NCBI GenBank assembly: GCA_030062745.1
Contig: CP099851.1
Coordinates: 10,914,393-10,978,392, forward strand
Direction of reading: 5' to 3'
DNA: 64,000 nt
Origin: Capitulum mitella
Taxonomy: Eukaryota > Arthropoda > Thecostraca > Pollicipedomorpha > Pollicipedidae
In this document: piece by piece, positions 1-11,944 of the stretch
Layout: every line of letters starts with the position of its first letter
Numbering within the stretch: position 1 is the first letter of the stretch
The notes under the pieces: model-generated
Told to the model about the DNA's origin: nothing
Database searches by the model: none
What the model saw: the letters and a program-made list of their open reading frames with translations, nothing else
Made by a program: the position numbers and the translations under genes

Positions 1-2030
1 CTGCGGAAAGGAGTGTGGGACAGAGAAAGGTGGAACTTTGCCTACCGGCTGGGGGTGCTAACGCTAGTATTGCTTTGAATGCTGAAAATGGTTAAGGATG
101 TTCCTCCCTAACGTTCCTTGTGAGATAAAAAAAGTATTTCTGGATGCTTAGGGACACTGGGATGCAGCGAGAGCACGTAGAAAAGAACAGAAAACCTCAT
201 TCACCCGTAATATGGAAGCGGGAGGAACGATGGCACGGCCGAATCGACTGGTATGACGTCATAATCGGTCTACTCGGCCTCGCAATGGACCCGTCCCGCC
301 TGAGGAGTTTTTCCAATAATGCCGCACGTGCATAACGCGTCCCGAATTCTCGTGCCGTTCTGTTCGAATCAGTGGTTCCCCTGCCGTCGTCGCTGCCTAC
401 CGGCGAACAGCGCATGGTGCTCTCTCGTGCTTGCCTCTGCTGCGTGGGTTCCATTAGGCTGCGGTGTACACGCGGTTTACTTGATGGTCGTTTTTGACGG
501 TGCTCATATCCGCCATTGTTTTGTTCGTCGTGATTCTTGCGACATCAGTATGGTGGTAAGGCATTGTAGACAGCCGAAGTTGACCGACTATGGCTGTCAT
601 GGGGACATTTATTGGCCTGTTGCTGCTGTAGTGTCGGCTTCCCGTGCCCGTCCTCGGGCACGGGACGGTGATGGGTACAGCGGTACAGAGGACTGGATCC
701 GAAATGCTGGAAAAAAGACGAACAGAAGTGAGGCCTTTCTGTTGCGTCCCCTGACGCCCATTTTCACTCTTGTCTGATCGACTGAAGAGCGTCCTTGGGA
801 CGTTGTCAGCTTGCGCCACATTCTTGAGAAATTACGGAGTCTGATGCAGAACCATGCGTTATGTGTAGTCACGAAAGTATACGCATTGTGTACGCGACAT
901 CAGGTTCGCGCAGGTGCATAAAGTCGATGGTAAATGAAGGGGAGCGTGGGGTGGGGAGATAGGAGAGGAAGGCGCTGCGTGCTCGCAATCCTGATCGATC
1001 TAATGCCCGGCCCTGATAACGGGGGACCATGCTACAGGTTGTCGGCATCCGTACGCATCCGGACTAGTTTGATGACGTTTCGTGGGTTGTATTCAGATGC
1101 AGATTGGACGCGGCGTCCGTGCAGTTATCTTTTCTGGAGTTCCTTACAAAAATAATTTTCGAAATAGACTACCCTGTTTCAGGGGTACCCGGCTTACATT
1201 ATATGTTCTGGGAATGAATAGAGTGATCATAAGTCGGGGAAACTGAACATTGAAATCGGAGAATAAAATGTGCGAATCAGTGTATGTTTCTCAAATATCA
1301 GTGACAAAGTCGTATGGATGTTAGCTGCGTCTACCTTCTTAACACACAAAGGTTATCCCATGGCCATAATTAATTACGCCCTTCTGCTCTCCGTAACCCT
1401 GGAAGAAACACCATCTGTCCTCTACCAGTCTGTGGTCGTGCTAAAACAACTTTCTTCGGCCTTTGGCCTTTACTCCATCTTCATATTTCGTTGATAGAAC
1501 CTCCTCTTTTCTGCGGACAATTTCCTCTGTCGCGTTTAGACGCTCTCCTGTACAGTTTTTGGGGCTTTCGGGACCTTTGACTTGTTGCCTTTGTTGACTT
1601 GTGCACTGAAATTTTGTGATGCCATCTTTGTTCATGTGCAGGTCCAGCGGAACGTTTCGGGAGGCCAAACCGCTTTTGGGATGGGTCGAAATGGTGTGAT
1701 TCGGGAGCCATTCCGCCTGGAGGCAGACGATGCACTTATTATCGAGCCTCTAATGGCTAATGGATTCCACTTCAGTTTCGTACAGGGCCGTCGACTTTTT
1801 GCAATAAAAATTGCACCGTCGTGTAGCCCGTTGTTTCGTGCACCATTTCCACCCTTAACATGGTCGTATTTTACTGCGGTTCGGTTGCAGTCCATCTTTT
1901 CGTAAAGTCCTGCACGTCCTAACGCGCATTTTCCAGTGAAAACATCACATACCGGCTGCAGCCTCAGGCTCAATTTGCAGCCAATTGAGCTGACTTGACA
2001 CACGCATAGCCCAGTACCTTGAATTCGCTA
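1..2030. other. Non-coding stretch, no gene recognised
   Basis: I see no conserved protein motif, RNA gene or repeat array here. Open frames are short, overlap on both strands and have no coding character. A perfect TGACGTCA palindrome (CRE-type site) lies at 254-261. The stretch is probably intergenic DNA or distal intron of the downstream + strand PKC gene. Confidence 0.5.
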
Positions 2031-2039
2031 CGTGGAAAA

Positions 2040-2780
2040 TTGGACGCTGTTTTCAAGGCAGTCTCTGTTCCAGCAAGTTGTATCAGCAGTCCAAGGTCAA
2101 AGAAACTAGAAATGGGTATCGCCTCAAAGGATATTGAACGCCCAATCGTACAGCACCATGCACGTGCAACAGCAGACGGCACATGTCATGTTCAGGACGT
2201 TGAAGTCCAAAAGAACTTTTATAACGTTTTCTTTTTTACCATCATCGTAACACGTAGAGCCCGATTTGGCCTATCGTTGAAAAGAAAATGGAAAAGCATT
2301 GACATTTAGTACAGATTGTTCGTTGCACGTGGTACCTGCCAAGCACAGTAATGTACGACGGAACAGGTTTTACTTTATTTTTTTTCGATCCACAAATGAA
2401 AGAGACTCGAAATTGGTATCACTGCAAATAAATTGGTATGGCTGCAAGCTGTATGGACAGTTCAAGGTCGGAAAGACTCAGATTGGGAAAAGTTCCGAAG
2501 GAAATTGAAAGCCAGTCGCACAGCATCATGCACGCGCAACAGCATACAGCACGTGTTACGTTCTGGATGCTGAAGACCAAAATGGACTTTTGTAACTTTT
2601 TAAGCATTAGACATATAGCCAGATTTGATGGTCAGGACCGAAATTGTAATGACATGGCCATGCGGAAAAGTCTATGTATTGCACATGGCACCCTTCACGT
2701 GCAGGAATGTACGACGAAATATGTGATCTTTTTACTTCTCTAACTTACGATTATGTCTTCAAATCATAACGACTCGAAAT
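2040..2780. repeat. Two-copy diverged tandem duplication, about 369-bp period
   Basis: The sequence around 2087-2228 (AGTCCAAGGTCAAAGAAACT onward) recurs at about 2455-2597 with the same order of short matches. These include the GCACCATGCACGTGCAACAG / GCATCATGCACGCGCAACAG pair and the AAGACCAAAATGGACTTTT pair. The tail GTACGACG...TTTTACTT recurs near 2351 and 2708. The copies have diverged with small indels. No protein-coding role is seen; this is an old tandem duplication or two adjacent copies of one repeat family. Confidence 0.7.
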
Positions 2781-5700
2781 CGGTATTTTAGGAGACCGGG
2801 TAAGGCGGAGGGACTCAGCAGCCTTACTTCACGAAGTAAACGGCGAAACTAAGCTGAATGTTCAAGTGTTGCTGTCCATTCTGTATCCTGTAGCCATCGA
2901 TAGCTGTCCCTGAACTTGAGAAGGCACGCGCTTGTTACTCAGTCTGGATCATGCGATCAGTCTGGACAGTGCAGCGACCTTCCGCAGCCGGCCGGGCAGA
3001 AAATGGACGGCCCGTTGTGCTCCCGAGACTGGAGAAAGTGTCGCCGCGTCCGCGCTAAATCACGCCACGTGCGGACATGTTCGCTGTTAGAAAGTAGCCT
3101 CTCTCGGCAGGCGTGGGCGCTACGTGTCTGGAGGAAAGTTTCGTGAATGGCGTCGTTAAATTCTCGAATTTTTGCAATTTGCCAACATGAAAGCCATCGT
3201 GGTTGGCGTGTTTCATTTGGATGGCTCAATGTTTCATCGTAACTTTTGTATAGCATAGGAATATCGTGGCTTTTCTGGTATGGGAAGATTTCGAAGTGAC
3301 TGAAGAAGGATTTTAACGAATTGTCAACCTTTGCGCTATGGTTTCACGGTGCTTTTGATATGGATATTGGGAACAGGAAATCCAGAATTCTACGTTCTGT
3401 TTCCAACAGTTATTTTGGGGGCTTTTGGGGCCATGCCAATTTTGCGAAGAAGAGACATTCCGTTCTGGGATGGCCATGGAAAAAATGTATTGACTCTTTC
3501 CTCCTGCTGCCTTATTTATTGCTGTGCTGATTCTATTTTTTCGTACCATACATCGCGTTACCAACGTCGATGTTATCCAATAATCGGATCCGACTTGCAC
3601 TTACTTTTAACCATGTGTCTCTTTGCTGGCTAGCAGCTGCGTTGGTGGCCGGACTATTACAGACAGAGTCATCCCGGCAGGTGGGGCCCTGACAATGGAG
3701 GCCGGCCTTTGTCCGTATGCTTGCAGTCCCGGTATACCTGGGCTCGCCGTTTGTCTTTCGCATTCGTCACGTTTCCATTCGGCCATGCGTCTCACCGCCA
3801 GCCCTTGCCGGCGTGACGTCACGACCGCAGCCATCTCCCGACCGCGCCGGGCGGCGTTTGTTCATCGAAAGAAATCCACCTCCGCTGCAGCGGATTTCCA
3901 GCGGCGGCCGACGATCCATTCATCTTGCCACGCCTCGGCGCGTTTTTGCCGATGGCGGCCCGGCTCGAGTACAGAGGCTCGTGCCGGCCTCCTTGACGAC
4001 ACACATCCACTTCGTTAGTCTCAATCTGTGTCGACGTGAGGGTCGCCCGCGACTGCGGCCTGCTGGACGACCACTCGTGCTCGCGTGCTGGCCAGCACTG
4101 GACTGCGGTGGCAAACAGAGCTGTCTGCTGGCCATGGCGTTGATTATGGAGCAAAGCCGTGATTCTGATGACCCGGAAAATGTCCAGGCACGGAATTTAC
4201 GTTTGGTGCGTCTTAGTGAAGACGACATTCCACTTGTATAAAATCCTGAGTAATATTTACGTTTTTGATAAGAACGCCATGTTTCTGTCTAACTCATTAG
4301 TACTTTTAATTTATATCCCATTGCGCAGCGATTGACAGCGATTTAGCGCCGACATTTCATTGCACCTTCGGAGTTTTTTTCTGGAAAAATAAGTGTCGTT
4401 CTAGTACACAACTTTGGCCTTGGATGACCTACCGAGAATAGACTGAATTGTTCCTTCCGAGCAAGAAACAGCTGAAAGAACGCATTGTCGTGGAAAAGCG
4501 TACTTCCAGAGAGGATATTCATGCTGTTGGAAAATGGATCAAACGCAGCAATATTCGTGCTGCTGGTTCCATGTCTGGGAGCGATATTTTGTTGAAAGTC
4601 GTGCGTTCGTTGCTGTGGCCTGCGATTGCACACGAAAAAGTTTTATGTGTGGTCTATTTCCGGAAAAAATCTAGAACCCTTGCCGTGAAGGGAGTGGAAT
4701 GGTGTGCGCTGTGCGGAACGGATGGGATAATAATCCGCACAACGAAGGATGTCGTAGCCGGGGTCTTTCTTTGTGTGTGTGTGTAAAGGGGGAGGGGGAG
4801 AACATTGTTGTATGTGTGTCTATCCATGCAGCGCTCACAGGCGTCATGTACGAGCCCGCGGAGTCAGGGGACGCGGCCGTCGCCGCCCTCGCTCCGGCCG
4901 GCGCGATGGCCGCCGGCTCCACTGCCCGGCCTGGCTTCCGAAGCCCTTTGACGCGCGCCGGCCGGCGCCGCGGCAGCTCGCGTGGAAGCCGCCGACGTCG
5001 GCGGTTTCGGCCGCGGCGCCGCGCGTCGCGCCGCGATTGACGCGCCCGTGGCCGCGGCGGCCGCCCGGCGGCGGCATGCTTGGCAGCAAGAGGTCGCGCT
5101 CCCTGCCAGCACCGCCGCCCGTTACCTGTCCCAGCCAGGCCGGCGAGGCTCGTCTGAGCTGTAAGCTGCGTCGCCGGTGTGGCTCGTTTGCAATCTATGC
5201 TGCGATGAAAGAGCCTGTGGCTGAGCGATGAGCCGTCAAGTTTTGGGACGTCAGCACTTATAATGGCCGCCGGTGAGCAGACTTTGGGTCAGGGACGTGG
5301 TTTTGTATTTATTGGGGTGTTCTGTCCGCCCCCCCCCCCCGCCCTGAGTTGGCTCCCCAGTGTTGTTCTAGGCCCCACAAAAGCTAAAGGCCGTTGAACA
5401 GGGATTTAAGGACACTAAGAACCTTTCATAGAAATTAAAGAGCACCCGCCCAGTCTACAAACTAGATATTATCATCGTTGTCAGCAAACCCTCAGGCATG
5501 GCTCTCCAAGGAGGCGTCCATATATGGAAGTGGAAGTCAGACTAGGAAGTCCAGGTAGGAAATCCAGAACAGAATATACTCATACGTTTCAGAAAAAGTC
5601 GGCATTCAGCATCATTAGGTGCAGTAAGAACAGCTATCAACAATGCACATCCAGACATGCACATGGTGGATTTCTGGATGTGATTGCGGATCATGGACAC

Positions 5701-7550
5701 GAGAGTGAGGAACAGTATCAGGCATTCCTTACGTGGTACCTAAAAAACTGTCAGGAGGAAACAATGAGCGCAGGGAAACTTAAAAGCAAGCCAAATACAT
5801 CAGCACAAATCACCCAACATCATGGCTGTAGCAGTCCGTAGGGTAGGCATGTACCAACTTTCGACAAATTTAACATTAACCGTTTGGCGTTGCCCACAAA
5901 AATGGCATTTTAATGGTTGTGACCACAGTTTCTTGCAACAGGAGAACGTAGCCATGGTCCTTCATTAATATCAACGAAGAGCACTGTCATTTACTGACGG
6001 TAACTGACGCTATATATAATAGCCGTCTGAGCCACTTCTTCAGCCTATCAGCTGGATTTCTCGCGGCCTTCTGCCCTTAGGCACCGCTAGTAAGCCACTC
6101 CAGTCTGACATCGTGCCTTATTTTAAAGGAGCACTTGACCATTAATCCTGACCTTCAGACGAATAATACTGCATGGTGTCTGAAAAATCACAAATGAGAA
6201 TTAATCATAGCGGATATACAACGTCGCACGATTAAATAGAGAGCACTTGTTAAGCCATGACGGAGGAATCGAGTGGCTCCGTGGCGTTGCGGTGCGCGGT
6301 TCGGCTGTGCAGGGCTACGCGAGGGCGCAGCAAGAGCAGAGCCAGCAGCACTGGCCCCCGTATACCGCGGGCTCTGTGGGCGATGCCAGGGCGACGCGAG
6401 GGCATGGCGAGGGAAGCGCCAGCAGCACCGCTCGCGGCATACCCTGGGCTGACGGACGACGCGAGGGCAGCGCGAGTTTCACACGACCTTTGATGCGTCG
6501 ATATCGAAATGACGTTTCGTTCGGACAGAGAACAAGGTGTAAAAGCCATAAGCCCGGTATGATATTGTCTGCGTTTGTCTGTTGGAGTGGTGTGGCGTAT
6601 AGTTTTTATTCGTTAGGTTGATTTCGTATTTGTATTTTTGCCTCATGAGTATAGTGCATGCTGAAGCCATTTACATTGAGGTACTTAACCAGTCATACAG
6701 TCAAACCAGTCAGACGTAACACTTAACGTTTTAGCCAGTCAAAGCTGGACTTCTCTGGATCGGAATGGAATCTGAATTTTTCTGACAATGTTAGCTGGCA
6801 GTCACCAATTACACCGTTGTAGTTCAGCAAGCTTTGGCCCATTTGTTTGAAGTCGTGACATAATAACTGCAAATGTCACGGCTTCGCTGGAAGTTGTAGG
6901 ATGCCACTGGCACTCACATTGGAAAATAAATAATTGGCACGCCGCTGACAACAATGTCGTCACGAAGTACCAGCCCTGCTCTGCTTTATGTGCGCATCCT
7001 CTGCACGTACTTCGACTTGTACTTGGTCCTTAAGATTGTCAGCTAAATGCGTGGAGTGCTTATGAAATTGGTCTGACATCATGAGCAGCCAAGGAGGAGG
7101 CCAAAAGCAGCCCAGCCTAACCTGAAGTACCCCAAAACTTGTCTTGGCTATATCGCTAAGCCACCAAGCCTTTGGCGTTTCAGCACTGCGCCTGCGCAGT
7201 AGCGACAAATCTGCTTTTTCAAAAGCATAACTAGCTGCACCCCTCCCTAGCGGCAAACAGCTGACAACAGAACATCCAGCTGATGGCGAGCCCCTTACGA
7301 AAATGCCCCCCCCCCAGATGGGCTAAGCGTGCCATAAACAATCGCCCTGTGTAGCTCGCGGGGTGAGTGAGACAAAACATAACTCGAGGAGTTTTTCTGC
7401 GATTTTAAACCAGTAGAATATTTGCTGTGAATTTCTTCTACTCAGTCTTATTTAATGACCACTGCATTTATAACTCAATTATATTTATTTCTTTATCGGA
7501 ATGTTTTTCCTTCCTACCAGAATCATACTAAGGGAAACAAAGTTTTTTTT
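2781..7550. other. Non-coding stretch with two CpG-rich patches
   Basis: No recognisable gene. CpG-rich patches lie at about 3640-4130 and 4840-5240, the first with a perfect CRE (3814-3821). A C12 run sits at 5329-5340 and a C10 run at 7306-7315. An ATG-initiated frame at 4134-4241 and one at 5524-5841 show no recognisable domain and no splice context, so I do not call them genes. The CpG patches could be promoter-type islands, but nothing downstream supports a transcript. Confidence 0.4.
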
Positions 7551-7980
7551 TTCATTTTTGTCGACATTCATGCAGCGGAAGACAGCCGACGTTCAGCCCA
7601 GATTTGGCCCAGCCCAGATTCGGCACGGAATTCCTTTTACGGGCTGATATCTCCCCCAGGGCTTGAAAAACCTAGCCATGCGACGCATCACCTGGAAGCA
7701 CTTCTTTAACCGAAATACATCCGCGCAAAAAACGCCTATCTTTTGTGAGGGAAAGATATAAACGATGGACCAAAATCATGTCTATGGGGGGCCCATCAGC
7801 GATTTTCTGTAAAATTGGCGCATCAGACTATCGACCCATGCCCCATCAGTGGAGCTGAATAAACCTTATTGGCCATTGAAATCTAGGGGTTCAGAAACCC
7901 CTAAGATACAAAAGGGGTTTGCAGCTTGAATAACGACACGCATAGGCTGAGTTGCATGTCAAATAAGAGCATTCGTTGAA

Positions 7981-8154
7981 TCAAATGCAATCATTCAAAG
8001 AAAAACCGTCATCTTGTCAACAGGGAAAGTTGTAGACGGCAGAAAAATAATGTTTGTGGAGAGACCCTTACGATTTCCGTCAGAATTGGTACATCGAACC
8101 ATCGACCTACCCATCAACCTGACTCAAGAAACCCTAGTGGGCATTAAAATCTAG
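7981..8154 (+). repeat. Left arm of a perfect 174-bp inverted repeat
   Basis: This arm is, by eye, base-for-base the reverse complement of 8497-8670, with a 342-bp spacer between them. Perfect identity contrasts with the strong divergence of the neighbouring subunits of the same element. Transcription through both arms would give a long hairpin RNA. Confidence 0.9.
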
Positions 8155-8496
8155 AGGGTCAAAAACCTCTTAGAAAACTTACGAGACTCAGGTTTTGTAG
8201 CTCAAATAACGGTACGCGTAGGCAGAGTTGCATATGGAATGAAAGCACTAAGCATTCTTGAACCGAAATGCAACCGTGCTCAGTAAAGCCACATCTTTCC
8301 GAGGAGGAAAGTTAAAGGCGATGGAAAAAATCATGTCTGTGGAGCGATCCCGGCGGTTTCCTTGAAAATCGTATATTGGACAATCGACCCATCCCATGCC
8401 CAGCAAGACATCCATATTTGTAAAGGAATGCTGCGGCCAAATCGCGAGGATCTTGAAGGTGCATGCGATGGACTTATCATTTAGTCATTTACTTAC

Positions 8497-8670
8497 TAGA
8501 TTTTAATGCCCACTAGGGTTTCTTGAGTCAGGTTGATGGGTAGGTCGATGGTTCGATGTACCAATTCTGACGGAAATCGTAAGGGTCTCTCCACAAACAT
8601 TATTTTTCTGCCGTCTACAACTTTCCCTGTTGACAAGATGACGGTTTTTCTTTGAATGATTGCATTTGAT
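8497..8670 (-). repeat. Right arm of the perfect 174-bp inverted repeat
   Basis: Reverse complement of 7981-8154 without a mismatch that I can find. The match fades within a few bases past the A/T-rich outer end. See the left arm for the contrast with neighbouring diverged units. Confidence 0.9.
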
Positions 8671-9090
8671 TTGATTATGCATGTACGAATCCTGTCTATG
8701 TCTCTGCTAGTCACGATTAAACGAGGGTCCTTTGAAGAGGCAGATATATAATAGACCTGAGATATTTACCTGTTTCTTCCCTGCAGATTTCAGTGGCCCA
8801 TAGGGTTTTTTTCAGCCAGATTAATGGGCATGGTCGATGGTTCGACTTGCCAGTTTTGTGGAAAACCGTAGGGGCCTCTCTATGGACATGAATTTTTTCA
8901 TCGTCTGTAACTTTCCCTCTTGACAAGATAAGTGACTTTTCTTTGCACGGTTGTATTTGGGCTGAGTGCTTTCAGATGATGTGCCGCATGACCAGGTTTT
9001 TCAAGCCCTAGTCCCTACCGAATCTGGGCTGGATCGAATCTGCGCTGAATGTGGCCTGTCTTCTGCTTCATGGGACTTTCTGCTTAGGAG

Positions 9091-10622
9091 CGTCGTTTGC
9101 GTCCATGCCCTGGTAAAGTGGTTAATGACCATAAACATCACATTCCAAGCCTTTGACATTTACCGAAATTCGAGGAGTCGTAAATCGAGTTCGGGTAGGG
9201 TTTTGGCTGGAGCCGGTTTCTCCTCTCCCTCCCAGTGATTTTCGGGAAACCACACCCCTGTTTCCGGTGGTTTTCTGGACAGGTTTTCTGGGCATCCGGA
9301 TGCGGGACGCGCGCGTTGCCTTAACGCCGGACTTGGTTGCATAGAGCTTGTTAAACAAACCATTTGACACATCGGCGGATTGTGCCCAGATCCGTGAATG
9401 ACTTGGCTACCTGGAGTTGAAAATCTGCCCTTTTCTGTTTTTGCAAGTGGGCCGGGAGACAGTCTGATTCCAGAGTGTAGTCAAGATTGTCTGAACGCCG
9501 CTTAAGATCACCATTTCCCACACTTTGCGCCTTTTCCGCGTGGCTGCGTTAGACAGTGCTGAGCCGGCCCAGCCGGAGACGTGACGGAACGGGACGGACG
9601 ACACCAGGTCGGGACGGGACGGGACGGGACGGGGACAGAGAGCAAGCCATTAGCCGGCGCGGCCGCGCTGGAGCCTGAAAGGCGGCAGCTGATGAGCGTC
9701 GGACGCTGTCCCGGACGTCGGCCGTCGGCCGTCGGCTGGCGGTGGGCCGGGGCCGGGGCCGCCGCCAAAGGTCGGCGCCCAGGCCCGGTGGGGCCGCTCG
9801 ATTAGCCGGGGACGCTATGGTCGCTGGGCGGGACCGCACCGGACCGGAACAGACTGGACCGAAAGAAATTTAACTTCACATCATCTCACACCCTCTCACC
9901 TCACCTCACCTCATCTCGCCTCACTAAAGCAGACCAGACCAGACCAGACCAAACCGGATGGAACACCAGGGAAGCTTGTGTTATAATTGTTAAGGAAGGC
10001 CGACGGATGACGAAAAGCAGCACACCGGGCACCCACCCCTTTCTAAACACGGGGCTGTTGTGACCCGGCTTTGTGAGCGCGATACGTAGGGATCTTTCCG
10101 TAGACATCCACTACATATCGTCCCCCTAGCCCGGTCAACGTCATTGTCTGCCCCCTCCGTTTTCAGAAATTTGGTCCATCCGTTTGACATGATGTCGAGC
10201 CAGTCTGAATTTTTGTGTGGAATGGAAGTTCTCCCACCGATCGTGCAATTTCAGGTAACTGCCGAATTTGCGGCGAAAGTTTAACGTGCCGCCATGCGTG
10301 CAACACAAGCGTGAGGTAGTCAGCACGACGGTCTTTTGTTCATTGCCAATAGATCGCACTTGTCACCGACGCTGGCACTTGTGACTAAGCGTATTGGTCA
10401 TCTGACTAGTGGCTTATTTAACGACCCATTCAGTCGTTAGATCATTAGCGTGTTCCAATATTTCTGGCTGGCTGACATTCTCGTGACCGTTAATCATGAC
10501 ATGGTAGTCTTGGCCCAGGAGGCTCAGTGTGCTAGACCGTGACGTCATGGAAACGGGCTCAGTGGCCACCCCACGTATTAGACCAAGCGTACAAAGATAG
10601 GTCGGATGAGGGGACCACTTTT
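9091..10622. other. Non-coding stretch with pentamer runs and a GC-rich patch
   Basis: No gene recognised. A GC-rich patch covers about 9540-9850 and includes a GGGAC pentamer run near 9610-9636. It is followed by CTCAC-type and GACCA-type pentamer runs (about 9880-9955). A perfect CRE lies at 10540-10547. Open frames here are compositional only. Confidence 0.45.
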
Positions 10623-10623
10623 G

Positions 10624-11944
10624 TTAACACGTGTAGTGGAAGGGGGTTTCGTGCTAACGCGCAATAGAAGGGGGTCAAAAAGTGCCCCCCCTCTGATCTC
10701 GGCAACGGAAAGAGCTGGAGACATGAAATTTTGTGGATGGGGTGGGGGCTATAAGGATTTACATTGTGTGCAATTTTTATGGCCCTAGATCAATATCTTC
10801 AAGGTCAAATGGGGTGGAAAAAGTCAACTTTTGATACTTTCTCGGCCCGTACAGGCCATTCCATACAATTTTTCGAACGAAACAGGAAAAGGGTGTTTGT
10901 TTGGCCGTTAAAACGAGGCGGACGACAACTTCCCTCCATTTGGCGTGTTGACGCAGGATTTCGGGTCGAGGTTATGCCAGGTCATTAACCTATGTCGTCA
11001 TTTTTTCATCTTTTGGAGAACAGATTTCCAACAACACGGAAGTAGCTTGAGTGTAAATAAGGGCAAAACACGTATCTTTTGGCGTATTTTCAGCGAAGGT
11101 AGTCAATATCGGTACATTTGGTCATTTGCAGCGTTTCTATTTATGTATTTAGGTATATGTATATATGCATATACTTGTATCATTGTGTCAAAGTGTTTTT
11201 ATTAGGGTCCTTGAATGCATATTTCATACAAACTGGCATATTGCAAAGGAAATCTGGACCAGGTTGCTAAATAGTCGCTCTTGACCTTTGATAACCTTGA
11301 CCCGATATGACCCTGGTATATATGTAAGCGTATCCATGTGCGCACACCAGTTTTTATTATGGTCTTTGAATGCATATTTCACACGAATCGACACGTCGTA
11401 AAACAAATCTGGGCCAGGTCACAAGATATTTGACCTTGACCTTTAGTGGCCTTGACCTTTACTGACCCTGGTATTTGCAAGCGTATCAGTGCGTGTACAC
11501 GTAATTTTATTAGGGTCTTTGAATGCGTATTTCATACAAACCGACATGTTGTAAAGCAAATCTGGATCAGGTCACAAGCTGTTCGACCTTGACCTTTGAT
11601 GATCTTGACCCTTATTGACCCTGACTTTGATCTCGGTACATCCATCACATGTGCCCAGATGACGTCGCGTGATTGTGCTCAAACGGTGATCTTAGGCAGA
11701 ACGCTGGTTCTTTCACCAAGTTCCCATTTGTCAGTGACAACCGTCGTTTTCGTTATGCTTGCCTTCAAATGCTTGCAACTTCAAAAATGTTCGGCCGATT
11801 TTCGATTTTTCTGCGTCATTCGACGAGTTACTCAATTGGCAAAAATGCCATAAAGTTGCAGCAACCAGCTCCGATCAGTTTTCGAGATATTCAAGAAAAA
11901 CAGGTGGGGGGGACAAAAAGACCCCCTTCCAGTGCCCGTGTTAA
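10624..11944. mobile_element. Non-autonomous element with TTAA ends and G/C-run inverted termini
   Basis: The left end TTAACACGTGTAGTGGAAGG (10624 on, with a second diverged copy of the end just inside it) matches the reverse complement of the right end, TTAACACGGGCACTGGAAGG (ending 11944). In both ends the match continues into a GGGGGT..CCCCCCC palindromic stretch and an ATCTCG-type motif. The interior carries three 153-bp tandem units and many AGGTCA/TGACCT half-sites, and no transposase. TTAA at both outer ends is the target choice of piggyBac-type elements, but the superfamily assignment is tentative. Confidence 0.55.
11197..11640. repeat. Three tandem units of about 153 bp
   Basis: Units begin with TTTTATTAGGGTCCTTGAAT (about 11197), TTTTTATTATGGTCTTTGAA (about 11350) and TTTTATTAGGGTCTTTGAAT (about 11504). 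Each continues through a CATATTTCA[CT]ACNAA stretch, AAATCTGG.CCAGGT and a GACCTTGACCTTT-type stretch. The array lies inside the TTAA-ended element. The third unit ends in runs of GACC half-sites. No coding potential is seen. Confidence 0.85.

Larger units (their letters stand above)
7555..9090. mobile_element. Foldback-type element with tandem subunits in inverted arms
   Basis: This 1.5-kb block is a large imperfect palindrome. Its outer left part (about 7590-7690, with CCTAGCCATGCGACGCATCA and CCCAGATTCGGCACGG) reappears in reverse complement at about 8960-9080 (GTGCCGCATGACCAGGTTTT, CCGAATCTGGGCTGG). Inside are related units of about 250-290 bp. Three are direct, each marked by a GGAAAG..GACGG/GATGG motif (near 7750, 8022 and 8310), and two are inverted (8497-8672 and about 8767-8960). 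No transposase frame is present. Long inverted termini built of subrepeats are typical of foldback transposons and of some non-autonomous DNA elements. Target-site duplications were not identified. Confidence 0.75.
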
